A DNA stretch of 64,000 nt from a virus: positions 1-64,000 of the IMG/VR virus record IMGVR_UViG_3300042549_002989; one strand, 5' to 3'. The number at the start of each line of letters is the position of its first letter. Position 1 is the first letter of the stretch. A program made the translations under genes and the position numbers. Of this stretch, positions 33,174-40,671 are shown piece by piece. The notes under the pieces were generated by a model. It saw nothing but the letters and a program-made list of their open reading frames with translations. It had not been told where the DNA came from and did no database searches.

Positions 33174-33674
33174 ATGTCAACAAAATTTGGCGGTCCTTTC
33201 CTAGCCTTTCCCCGATGGGTACTGCCCTACCTTCAGGGAGATTCCACGGCAAAAGCAGTCCTTTTGGAGTTGTTGACTTATATGAAAGCCGAGTCCCAGA
33301 GCACCACCACCTCGTACAAATACATTGCTGATCAGGTGGGGTGTGACCGAAGGACTGTCATTCGTGCTATCGCCCGTCTAGAGGCCACAGGAGTGCTCAT
33401 ACGGCGTCATAGAGGCACCAATGGTCACAATATGACCAATAGGTTCATAATCAACTTTAACAACCCTGCTGTGCTTTTGGCTGAGGAGGTAGTGTCACCC
33501 ATGACACTAGGTGGTGACACCCATGACACTACCCCTAGTGACACCAGTGACACTACCCCTAGTGTCACCCATGACACCCAAATAAGAACTAATAACAAGA
33601 GTTATAAAAAGAGTAACCATAACAAGAGACCGATTCAGGACTATGAAGACCTAGAGGTGGATAATCGGATATGA
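33174..33674 (+). CDS. Winged-helix replication initiator-like protein
   Basis: 166 residues behind CGGAGCAACAT. The N-terminal ~100 residues form a winged helix-turn-helix: STAKAVLLELLTYMKAESQS, YIADQVGCDRRTVIRAIARL, EATGVLIRRHRG. The C-terminal ~60 residues are polar with a repeated D-T/H-D-T pattern, coded by the DNA repeat cluster at 33491-33577. First gene of the replication operon. Initiators of theta phages and plasmids often carry the origin within their gene, which fits the repeat cluster. Confidence 0.65.
   Translation: MSTKFGGPFLAFPRWVLPYLQGDSTAKAVLLELLTYMKAESQSTTTSYKYIADQVGCDRRTVIRAIARLEATGVLIRRHRGTNGHNMTNRFIINFNNPAVLLAEEVVSPMTLGGDTHDTTPSDTSDTTPSVTHDTQIRTNNKSYKKSNHNKRPIQDYEDLEVDNRI
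33491..33577. repeat. Iteron-like repeat cluster, candidate replication origin
   Basis: Eight TGACAC or GTGTCA boxes occur in 87 bases: inverted at 33491-33497 and 33561-33567, direct at 33502, 33515, 33524, 33539, 33548 and 33572. The intervals alternate (13, 9, 15, 9 bases). AGTGTCA CCCA TGACACT forms a perfect palindrome. An A/T-rich stretch (33578-33630) follows at once, a plausible unwinding element. Confidence 0.65.
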
Positions 33675-34084
33675 AGGCTCGCCCCGAAGATGATTGGGGT
33701 AAGCCGTTGGGGTCAGACCCCGATGCACCAGCCCCAGTTGCCAAGAAGAAACCCGTCCGTCAAGAAACCTTGACAAGTCTTATTTATTACTTCAACGACA
33801 TTCTCCCACAAGATGTTTGGGGAAACCTTAACTCTCCCGTAAATGCAAAAGCATTGTTGGTTGGATTGCGCAAACTAAAAAATGCTGGGCATAGTATTGC
33901 TGACATCAAGTCAATGATGAATTCATTTGTTGCTGGCTTACAAGTAAAACCATTACCAGTTGGTGTTGCACCATGGCGTGGATTTCTTGCTAATCTTGAC
34001 GCTCTCGCCTCAAAGGTGCAAGCAACCAGTCTTAAGGAGCCTGACACATATGATGACCTCCAACCAGATACACGAATTGTCTAA
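33671..34084 (+). CDS. Replication-operon protein of unknown function
   Basis: 137 residues, ATGA overlap with the initiator-like gene. Acidic/Pro-rich N-terminus, then a helical domain (TLTSLIYYFNDILPQDVWGN, AKALLVGLRKLKNAGHSIAD, IKSMMNSFVAGL) and VAPWRGFLANLDALASKV. Could be a helicase-loading or initiator-partner protein from position. No catalytic motif. Confidence 0.6.
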   Translation: MKARPEDDWGKPLGSDPDAPAPVAKKKPVRQETLTSLIYYFNDILPQDVWGNLNSPVNAKALLVGLRKLKNAGHSIADIKSMMNSFVAGLQVKPLPVGVAPWRGFLANLDALASKVQATSLKEPDTYDDLQPDTRIV

Positions 34085-34099
34085 CAAGGACTTATTGCG

Positions 34100-34753
34100 A
34101 TGAGCGAGTTGCGTAGTCAAAAATACTGGCGTAACCGTGATCCTGAAGAGCGTGTGCGTAACACACACATACCTAAACGCTTTCGCCAAGACACACTAGA
34201 CAACTACAAGACCACAGCAAACAATGCGACCACCTTGCAGTTGATTAACAAATGGCTGGAGTCTGTAGAAACTTATGTTGAAGACGGACAAGGTTTATAC
34301 ATTGTTGGTGGTAGTGGTTCGGGTAAGACACACTTAGCACAAGCAGTTCTTAAGCGTGCTGTGTACAAATACAACTTGTCAGGAATGTTCATTACTGCTG
34401 ACAAGTACATCCAGATGGCATACAACGAAATCAAGTTTGGTGATGAACTTCCTGAAGGTTACGAAGACCCAAACACAATGAAGTACCTACAAGAGACTTT
34501 TGACATTGTGGTTATTGACTCACTTGGTTCAGAGCGACCAACTGACTTTACAAAGCGCACAATTATTTCTTTGATTGAAAGTCGTTACCACGAGAAGTTA
34601 ACCACCATTGTTACAACAACAATGAAACCATCAGCACTTGAACAGATGTATAGCGCAAGTGTTGCGTCAATTATTAAATCATGTTGTTATGTTGCCCCAC
34701 TTAAAGGAGATGACTACCGCATTAGTCAGTGGATTGAAGAGAATGCAGGGTAA
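34100..34753 (+). CDS. DnaC-like helicase loader ATPase
   Basis: 217 residues. A short N-terminal extension (RNRDPEERVRNTHIPKRF) leads to an AAA+ domain: Walker A LYIVGGSGSGKTHLA (about 67-81), Walker B FDIVVIDSLGSERPTDFTKR, a sensor-like TTIVTTTMKPSALEQMY and a C-terminal DYR. The short Leu-Gly-Ser pattern after Walker B is typical of DnaC/IstB-type loaders. It would load the DnaB-like helicase coded at 35183. Confidence 0.85.
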   Translation: MSELRSQKYWRNRDPEERVRNTHIPKRFRQDTLDNYKTTANNATTLQLINKWLESVETYVEDGQGLYIVGGSGSGKTHLAQAVLKRAVYKYNLSGMFITADKYIQMAYNEIKFGDELPEGYEDPNTMKYLQETFDIVVIDSLGSERPTDFTKRTIISLIESRYHEKLTTIVTTTMKPSALEQMYSASVASIIKSCCYVAPLKGDDYRISQWIEENAG

Positions 34754-35183
34754 CGACATATCAGAATTTGCATCCATTGCACAAGGCGTTGTTTTTGATG
34801 GGCTACTTGCGTCACCACCAGAAGGTGGTAGAGCATTTCTTGAATCAGTGCAACGCAGGCGCAACAACTGGGACGCAGTTATTCGTATGTGGGAACCTAA
34901 TGACATGCCATTGAAAGCATTGTCTGATTGTGTTAACCGTTTAGGTCTTGGCACAGATGTTTACACTTTTACACATCCAGATGCTGTGGATGCAATTGAT
35001 CGGTGGTTAATACGCAAAGGTATTAATTGCCCAGTGTATTATTATGAATCACCAGAAATGTTGGAATACGACTTGCGTTTTCAAAGAGCAGTGCGTATCA
35101 TCTACACCTCTGATGAAGAAATTGCTCGCACCCTGGGAATTAGGTCCACTGTTGTTAGCCCTGACAAAGCATGGACACCATAA
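34743..35183 (+). CDS. Unknown replication-operon protein
   Basis: 146 residues from ATG34743 (MQGNDISEFASIAQGVVFDG), which overlaps the end of the loader gene and has GAAGAG upstream. Mixed alpha/beta content (TDVYTFTHPDAVDAIDRWLI, NCPVYYYESPEMLEYDLRFQ, VRIIYTSDEEIARTLGIRST) is like HAD-type folds lacking the catalytic DxD. Function unknown. Confidence 0.6.
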   Translation: MQGNDISEFASIAQGVVFDGLLASPPEGGRAFLESVQRRRNNWDAVIRMWEPNDMPLKALSDCVNRLGLGTDVYTFTHPDAVDAIDRWLIRKGINCPVYYYESPEMLEYDLRFQRAVRIIYTSDEEIARTLGIRSTVVSPDKAWTP

Positions 35184-36439
35184 TGGCAAGTAGCGAGCAT
35201 CTTCTCTTAAGCAAGATAATTCAAACAGCAAGCCTGTCTGAAGTTATTGATGCAGGAGTTCGCCCCGACCATTTCAACTCAGATCTTGCAAATGTATTTA
35301 TTTGGGTGCTTAGTTACTGGCGTGAGTACAGCGCTGTTCCTACACCCCGTGTCATTAAGCAAGAGTACGCAGACCTTCAATTACTAAACGCTGAGGCAGA
35401 ACCATTCCCACGACTCATTGATGAGTTGTTCATGGCATACAAGCACAAGCATCTTGTACTTGCAGTAACTGCGGCTACGCCATCACTTAACAATCAGCAC
35501 ACAGATGAAGCCGCAAAGATTCTTTCTGAAGGATTACAAAAAGCGGCTCTTGAAGTTGCACACCTTCGTGATGTTGACATTATTCAAACTTGGGAAAAGC
35601 GTATGGAGCGTTATCGCATTATGCGAGATACCCCAAACTCATTGCGAGGAATACCATCTGGCTTTGGTGGGCTAGACAAAATTACAGCAGGGTTTCGCCC
35701 ACAGCAGTTGATTACCTTTGTTGGTGAAGCAAAGAAAGGTAAGTCATTGATGACACTCATCATGGCTAATGCGGCTCACAACCACGGCATTACGCCTATG
35801 TATGTTTCTTTTGAAATGAGTATTGAAGAGCAAGAGGCTCGCTATGACGCCATCGTTGCTGGCGTATCCCACACAAGAATTATGCGTGGCGATTTAAGCA
35901 TGCAAGAACTAGAACGAATTGAAAAAGCCATTAAGGTTCGCAAAAACATGCACCCATTTATCATGACCGAAGATGCTTCGTCATTGACAACGGTCAGCGC
36001 AATCGCAGGGAAGATTCAGCAATACCGACCAGGTTTGGTAATTGTTGACGGTGTGTACTTGATGGATGATGAGAACGGTGAACCAAAAGGAAGCCCACAA
36101 GCGCTTACCAATATTACTCGTTCGCTTAAGCGCCTAGCACAGAAGTTTGATGTCCCACTTATCGGAACCACACAGGTACTATCGTGGAAACTTGGCAACA
36201 AGAAGTCTCGTCAGATATCTGCCGATTCAATTGGTTACACATCATCATTTGCTCAAGACTCAGATTTAATCTTGGGTGTTGAGTCAGACCCAGATATTGA
36301 TAACCAAGCAATCGTGCGTGTAGTTCTCGCAAGAACTGCACCTAAAGGTGAGATTCGTATTAAATGGGATTGGGACACAATGGACTTCACTGAAGTCGGA
36401 GAGGAAGGCAAGGATGGCAATGATGGCTGGTACTACTGA
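35183..36439 (+). CDS. Replicative DNA helicase (DnaB-like)
   Basis: 418 residues from ATG35183 (TAATG junction; ATG35171 also in frame). N-terminal helical domain (HLLLSKIIQTASLSEVIDAG) as in DnaB. The RecA-like core has GIPSGFGGLDKITAGFRPQQ, Walker A FVGEAKKGKSLMTL (the Gly-Glu-Ala-Lys-Lys-Gly-Lys-Ser form), MYVSFEMSIEEQEARYDAIV, Walker B LVIVDGVYLMDD and IGTTQVLSW. Hexameric 5'-3' unwinding at the fork. Confidence 0.9.
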   Translation: MASSEHLLLSKIIQTASLSEVIDAGVRPDHFNSDLANVFIWVLSYWREYSAVPTPRVIKQEYADLQLLNAEAEPFPRLIDELFMAYKHKHLVLAVTAATPSLNNQHTDEAAKILSEGLQKAALEVAHLRDVDIIQTWEKRMERYRIMRDTPNSLRGIPSGFGGLDKITAGFRPQQLITFVGEAKKGKSLMTLIMANAAHNHGITPMYVSFEMSIEEQEARYDAIVAGVSHTRIMRGDLSMQELERIEKAIKVRKNMHPFIMTEDASSLTTVSAIAGKIQQYRPGLVIVDGVYLMDDENGEPKGSPQALTNITRSLKRLAQKFDVPLIGTTQVLSWKLGNKKSRQISADSIGYTSSFAQDSDLILGVESDPDIDNQAIVRVVLARTAPKGEIRIKWDWDTMDFTEVGEEGKDGNDGWYY

Positions 36440-37313
36440 TCTTGGAGACTTTCTACTATCTATCGGAGTAGATGTTCGTAGAGCAGGTCAAGAAATTTCT
36501 GCTCGGTGTCCTGTACACCTAGCACGCACAGGTAAAGAAGATAACTCCCCTTCGTGGTCTATGAACGCTGAGACAGGTCTATGGATTTGTTACTCGTGTG
36601 GTGCACGAGGCACTTTGCCACAACTCATTATGGAACTAACAGGTAAAGAAGATTTTGCTGTTACTGAAATGATTATGAACAACAATGTCCAACGGTTGCA
36701 GATGCCTGAATGGGAGCGCCGACCTGAAGTTGACCACCAGATGTACTTGCACTACCCAGAGGTTCCTAAAAACCGTTTAGCAAGTCGCAACATCACAGCA
36801 GAAGCGGCTCGTAAACATGGTCTGCGTTGGAATGATAAAAACAACTCGTGGATTATCCCAATGGTTTCTTCCGAGGGAGATCTATTGGGCTGGCAAGAAA
36901 AAGGATTGAACTCCACATACAACCACCCAACAGGGGTACGCAAAGGTGACACCTTGTTCGGTATTGAACAGTTCAAGAGCACAACAGCAATACTCGTGGA
37001 ATCACCATTAGATGTTGTTCGCTTTGCATCATCCTTTTCTGGCATTCAATGTCTAGGAACTTTTGGCGCACAAATTACAAAGAACCAATTACAACTGGCG
37101 TACAGTGTTGCAGACAAAGTAATTGTTGCGATGGACAATGATGAAGCAGGTATTGCCAGCGCAAAAAAGATATTTAAAGATATGCCATTACTTAAAGGTG
37201 GTGTCTACTGGCTTCACTATGGTCATACAAAAGCAAAAGACCTTGGTGACATGACAGATGACGAGATTGAAATAGCAGTGGTTAACGCTTCCGTAATACC
37301 TTGGTGGCTGTAA
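36414..37313 (+). CDS. DnaG-type primase
   Basis: 299 residues from ATG36414, 8 bases after GAGGAAGG. A CHC2 zinc finger (C32, H35, C59, C62) lies at the N-terminus (RCPVHLARTG, GLWICYSCGARGTLPQLIM). The TOPRIM core has AILVESPLDVVRF (E196) and VIVAMDNDEAG (D241, D243). It makes RNA primers for the polymerase. Shorter than bacterial DnaG: no helicase-interaction domain. Overlaps the helicase and the next gene. Confidence 0.85.
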   Translation: MAMMAGTTDLGDFLLSIGVDVRRAGQEISARCPVHLARTGKEDNSPSWSMNAETGLWICYSCGARGTLPQLIMELTGKEDFAVTEMIMNNNVQRLQMPEWERRPEVDHQMYLHYPEVPKNRLASRNITAEAARKHGLRWNDKNNSWIIPMVSSEGDLLGWQEKGLNSTYNHPTGVRKGDTLFGIEQFKSTTAILVESPLDVVRFASSFSGIQCLGTFGAQITKNQLQLAYSVADKVIVAMDNDEAGIASAKKIFKDMPLLKGGVYWLHYGHTKAKDLGDMTDDEIEIAVVNASVIPWWL

Positions 37314-38857
37314 TGTTTACAGGAAACTTATACCCATTTCAAGAAGAAGCCAGCCAGCGTATGGTTGACAAAGGACAGATGCTTTTAGCCATGGTTATGG
37401 GTGCTGGTAAAACAGTTACCACTATCTCTGCTTTAGAAGAATTGTTTGATTTAGGTGAGTTGGACAGAGTATTGATTGTTGTTCCAAGCAGTCTCAAGTA
37501 TCAGTGGTTACGAGAAATTAAAAAGTTTACAAACTCGTCAGCCTGCGTTATTGACGGCCCACCTAAGCACCGTGAAATTATTTGGCGTTCAGCATTGCGC
37601 TGTAAGTATGTCATTGTCAACCCAGAGACACTTCTTAACGATCAAACTTACTTGACACATCTTGGTGCAAACGCCATAGTAATTGACGAAGCCACCATCA
37701 TTAAGTCTCCTCGTGCCAAGCGTTCTAAGATGCTAAAGAAACTAGGAAAGAAGTTTCAATACAGATTTGCACTTACAGGTCAACCTATTGAAAACAAGCC
37801 AGAAGAACTATTTTCAATAATGGAATTTGTTGACCCCAATGTGCTGGGTCGCTTTGATATCTTTGACCGTACTTTTATTGTGAGGAATCACTACGGCGCT
37901 CCAATTCGTTATCGCAATTTAAGTTCTTTAAATGATTCTCTTTCTGAAGTGATGGTTCGCAAAACTCGTGAAGACATTCAAGACCAACTACCCAATGTGA
38001 TTACGCAGGTAGTGCCCATTCGGTTTGATACTGCTGGTGCGGCAATCTATGAGAAAATATGTAAAGACTTAATTGATGAAATCAATAAAGCAATAACAAG
38101 TCACGGTCAAGGGTTTGACTTGTGGTCACACTACAACGGCGCAGGAGGTAATGATGCGCAAGGTCAAATCATGGCTAGGCTTACTGTACTTCGCATGCTT
38201 TGCGATAATCCTCAGTTGGTGTTGGAATCTGCTAAGGCATATGATGATCCTTCACAGACGACAGAAGGTAGTCAGTACGCTTCAAACATTGTCAAAGCAG
38301 GCTGGCTCCCCCAGACCGTTAAGGCACCCAAACTAGACGCAGTCATAACCTACATTAAGGATGTATTAGATGAAGACCCGAATAACAAAGTGGTTCTATT
38401 CTCGTTCTTTAAAAAGAACCTACGGCTTATCCAGAAAGCAACTGAAGGATTTACGCAAAGCGTACTCTTCATGGGTGGTATGGACGCAAGCCAGAGAGAC
38501 CTTGCCAAGCAAAGATTTGCCACCGATCCTGATGTTCGGCTCTTTCTATCGTCTGATGCGGGAGGTTATGGCGTGGACTTACCACAGGCCAATTACCTTA
38601 TCTCTTACGACCTCCCTTGGTCGGCTGGAAAACTGGACCAAAGAGAAGCCCGAATAATCAGATTATCTTCAACACACCCCCATGTCACAATTACAGCATT
38701 CGTAATGAAGGGATCTATTGAAGAAAGGCAGTATGAAATGCTGATGCAAAAGCGTGGAATTAACTCTGCATTCCTTGATGGAAATTATGACAATCAAGGT
38801 AAGTTTGAACTCTCATTGGGCACCTTGTCCGATTTTTTAAAAAACACAGAGGTATAA
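37313..38857 (+). CDS. SNF2/DEAD-type helicase
   Basis: 514 residues from ATG37313 (TAATG). Superfamily 2 motifs in order: Q-like LYPFQEEASQRM, I MGAGKTVTT, Ia LIVVPSSLKYQWLREIKKF, II VIDEATIIKSPRAKR, III ALTGQPIENKPEELFSIMEF, V VRLFLSSDAGGYGVDLPQAN and VI DLPWSAGKLDQREARIIRL. Phages carry similar enzymes for fork remodelling or recombination. It directly follows primase. Confidence 0.9.
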   Translation: MFTGNLYPFQEEASQRMVDKGQMLLAMVMGAGKTVTTISALEELFDLGELDRVLIVVPSSLKYQWLREIKKFTNSSACVIDGPPKHREIIWRSALRCKYVIVNPETLLNDQTYLTHLGANAIVIDEATIIKSPRAKRSKMLKKLGKKFQYRFALTGQPIENKPEELFSIMEFVDPNVLGRFDIFDRTFIVRNHYGAPIRYRNLSSLNDSLSEVMVRKTREDIQDQLPNVITQVVPIRFDTAGAAIYEKICKDLIDEINKAITSHGQGFDLWSHYNGAGGNDAQGQIMARLTVLRMLCDNPQLVLESAKAYDDPSQTTEGSQYASNIVKAGWLPQTVKAPKLDAVITYIKDVLDEDPNNKVVLFSFFKKNLRLIQKATEGFTQSVLFMGGMDASQRDLAKQRFATDPDVRLFLSSDAGGYGVDLPQANYLISYDLPWSAGKLDQREARIIRLSSTHPHVTITAFVMKGSIEERQYEMLMQKRGINSAFLDGNYDNQGKFELSLGTLSDFLKNTEV

Positions 38858-38862
38858 GAAAT

Positions 38863-39090
38863 ATGAATACGCTTTCAACACACGAATATCCAGAAGTTCT
38901 TAGGGATTTGTCCGATTGGTTGGACGAAAGTCAAACCGCAGAACTCTTTGATTTGGATACACCAGAACTTCCACATTCCAAAGAAATCATTCTTGAAGTT
39001 CTTACAGAACTTGTTTGCCAAGTGTATGGTTCAGTATCAATCGCTACAGAACATGACGGTTCCTTTACTTTGGTAGGTTCAGCAGAATGA
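38863..39090 (+). CDS. Small acidic protein
   Basis: 75 residues, rich in Glu/Asp/Leu: LSTHEYPEVLRDLSDWLDES and ILEVLTELVCQVYGSVSIAT. It might inhibit or bind a helicase, because it lies between helicase and exonuclease-type genes, but no motif supports a role. GAGG lies 14 bases upstream, a long gap. The stop overlaps the next start. Confidence 0.6.
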   Translation: MNTLSTHEYPEVLRDLSDWLDESQTAELFDLDTPELPHSKEIILEVLTELVCQVYGSVSIATEHDGSFTLVGSAE

Positions 39091-39473
39091 CTACTCCAGA
39101 CTATTACGAGAAACTTGCACAAGAGTTTAAGAAGTCTAAAGAAGCAATTGATAACTTAACCAAGCGTCAGAATGCTATGAAGGCAGAACTCATTGATGCC
39201 ATCCAAACAAACGGCTACGAAGACAACAAGGGTCACAAGTGGTTCAAAGTTGGAGACTTGGAGTTGAAATATGAACGCCGTGTTTCTCGCTCGTTTGATA
39301 TGGATGAAGCAACTGCTTGGGCAAAAGAAAATGGTCATTGGGATGCAATCAAAGAAGTTGTAGAAATGCTGAGTGAAGACAAACTTCTAGGACTTGCTTG
39401 GAACAACAAAGAATTAGAAGAAGTGATTCAAGGTTTTTATTACGAAAAAGAATCTTGGGCTTTTAAAGCATGA
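39087..39473 (+). CDS. Coiled-coil replication-region protein
   Basis: 128 residues. N-terminal coiled coil (YYEKLAQEFKKSKEAIDNLT KRQNAMKAEL), then a compact domain GHKWFKVGDLELKYERRVSR with SFDMDEATAWAKENGHWDAI and a tail. A similar arrangement (coiled coil then small beta unit) occurs in the protein at 56911-57330. Function unknown; may be a nuclease inhibitor-like or ssDNA-associated protein. Confidence 0.6.
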   Translation: MTTPDYYEKLAQEFKKSKEAIDNLTKRQNAMKAELIDAIQTNGYEDNKGHKWFKVGDLELKYERRVSRSFDMDEATAWAKENGHWDAIKEVVEMLSEDKLLGLAWNNKELEEVIQGFYYEKESWAFKA

Positions 39474-39919
39474 AAGATGTTCTTGATCTTTTTGGGGAAC
39501 TTCCAGATTTTCCTGGAAAAACTAAACCAAAAAATAGACCTGAAGGTATTCCAAAGAAAGCAATGGATGACCCATTCGTGGGTGTTCCTAAAAAGACAGC
39601 AGTTATTAATGGTAAAACAATTGATTTGTACACCATTGGAGCGCTTGCAAGTATTGTTGGGCGCAAGTCACAAACAGTACGCAAATGGGAACGCAAAGGT
39701 TGGATTCCTTCACCGACATATCGGACATCAAAAGCATCTGGTGCCGAGTTGTTAAACACAGATCGTAAGGGCTATCGTCTTTACTCCCGTGAACAAGTTG
39801 AAACAGTGCTTGAAGCACTAGAACTTAACGGGCTACTAGGTACTCGCAATGGGAGTTGGCAAGAAGCCAATAACTGGGTATCTTTCATATCACACATACA
39901 GGCCAACTGGCCAAAATAA
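39470..39919 (+). CDS. MerR-type helix-turn-helix regulator
   Basis: 149 residues. A 40-residue polar N-terminus, then LYTIGALASIVGRKSQTVRK WERKGWIPSPTYR, a MerR/excisionase winged helix with the characteristic TVRKWERKGWIP element, and YSREQVETVLEALELNG. DNA binding is likely and it may regulate the replication operon. It overlaps the previous gene by four bases. Confidence 0.7.
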   Translation: MKDVLDLFGELPDFPGKTKPKNRPEGIPKKAMDDPFVGVPKKTAVINGKTIDLYTIGALASIVGRKSQTVRKWERKGWIPSPTYRTSKASGAELLNTDRKGYRLYSREQVETVLEALELNGLLGTRNGSWQEANNWVSFISHIQANWPK

Positions 39920-39939
39920 TAAACACAGGAGAGCAAACA

Positions 39940-40671
39940 ATGCCAAACTTAGATAACACAAAGGGAAGATGGGATGACGAATTTGAGGACGATGAGCAAG
40001 AGTTCACCGCACCAGCAAAAGCGCCACAATCAACTGGGCTAACACGCACAGCACGACCAGAATCAACAGATTCCGATGAACAAGCGCCACGCAAAGTTGT
40101 GCGCAGTGGTTGGGGCAGTGCAGACCGTACTTCTTCAAGCAGTGATGAGTTTGCAAAGCGTCTTAAAGTTACTGATGAGATTCAAATCATTAAGTTCATT
40201 GAAGACCAACCATACGCTCGTTACCGTCAGCATTGGGTAGAGCGCAAAGGACAGATGTCGTTTACTTGCATTTCCGATGCAGACACCACATGCCCACTCT
40301 GCGAAGCAGGGAATCGCCCATCATGGCGCTTCAACTTCAATGTGGTTCTCTTGACCCCAGGAGAAGAGCCAGTGCTTCGTTCATACGAAGTTGGTGCACG
40401 AGTAATTGACTCACTTAAGAACTTCAACGATCACCCAGCAATGGGACCACTCTCTAAGCACTACTGGACAGTGTCTCGTAGTGGTAAGGGTGCAACCACC
40501 TCAACCAACCACCAGATGGTGCGTGAGACTGACTTGGGTGATTGGAGCCTTGAGGCGCTAACTAAAGAGGAACTTAAGCATTTCTCTGGTACTGCCTACA
40601 CAGACGACATCATCAGAACGCCATCTCGTAAGACATTGGCAGAAGTGGCTCTTGAAGTCCAGTCTGACTGA
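39940..40671 (+). CDS. Single-stranded DNA-binding protein candidate
   Basis: 243 residues behind ACAGGAGAGCAAACA. Acidic/low-complexity N-terminus to about residue 75; a core with YARYRQHWVERKGQMSFTCI, TTCPLCEAGNRPSWRFNFNV and LRSYEVGARVIDSLKNF. The Cys cluster (C...CPLC) plus aromatic strands resembles the zinc-stabilised OB core of T4 gp32-like and actinophage ssDNA-binding proteins. It directly precedes the DNA polymerase. Confidence 0.7.
   Translation: MPNLDNTKGRWDDEFEDDEQEFTAPAKAPQSTGLTRTARPESTDSDEQAPRKVVRSGWGSADRTSSSSDEFAKRLKVTDEIQIIKFIEDQPYARYRQHWVERKGQMSFTCISDADTTCPLCEAGNRPSWRFNFNVVLLTPGEEPVLRSYEVGARVIDSLKNFNDHPAMGPLSKHYWTVSRSGKGATTSTNHQMVRETDLGDWSLEALTKEELKHFSGTAYTDDIIRTPSRKTLAEVALEVQSD

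Noticed and set aside
33491-33577. Repeats resembling a short CRISPR array
   Set aside because: Boxes are 6-7 bases, in both orientations, with 2-9 base gaps and within a coding gene. No spacer-repeat regularity and no cas operon.
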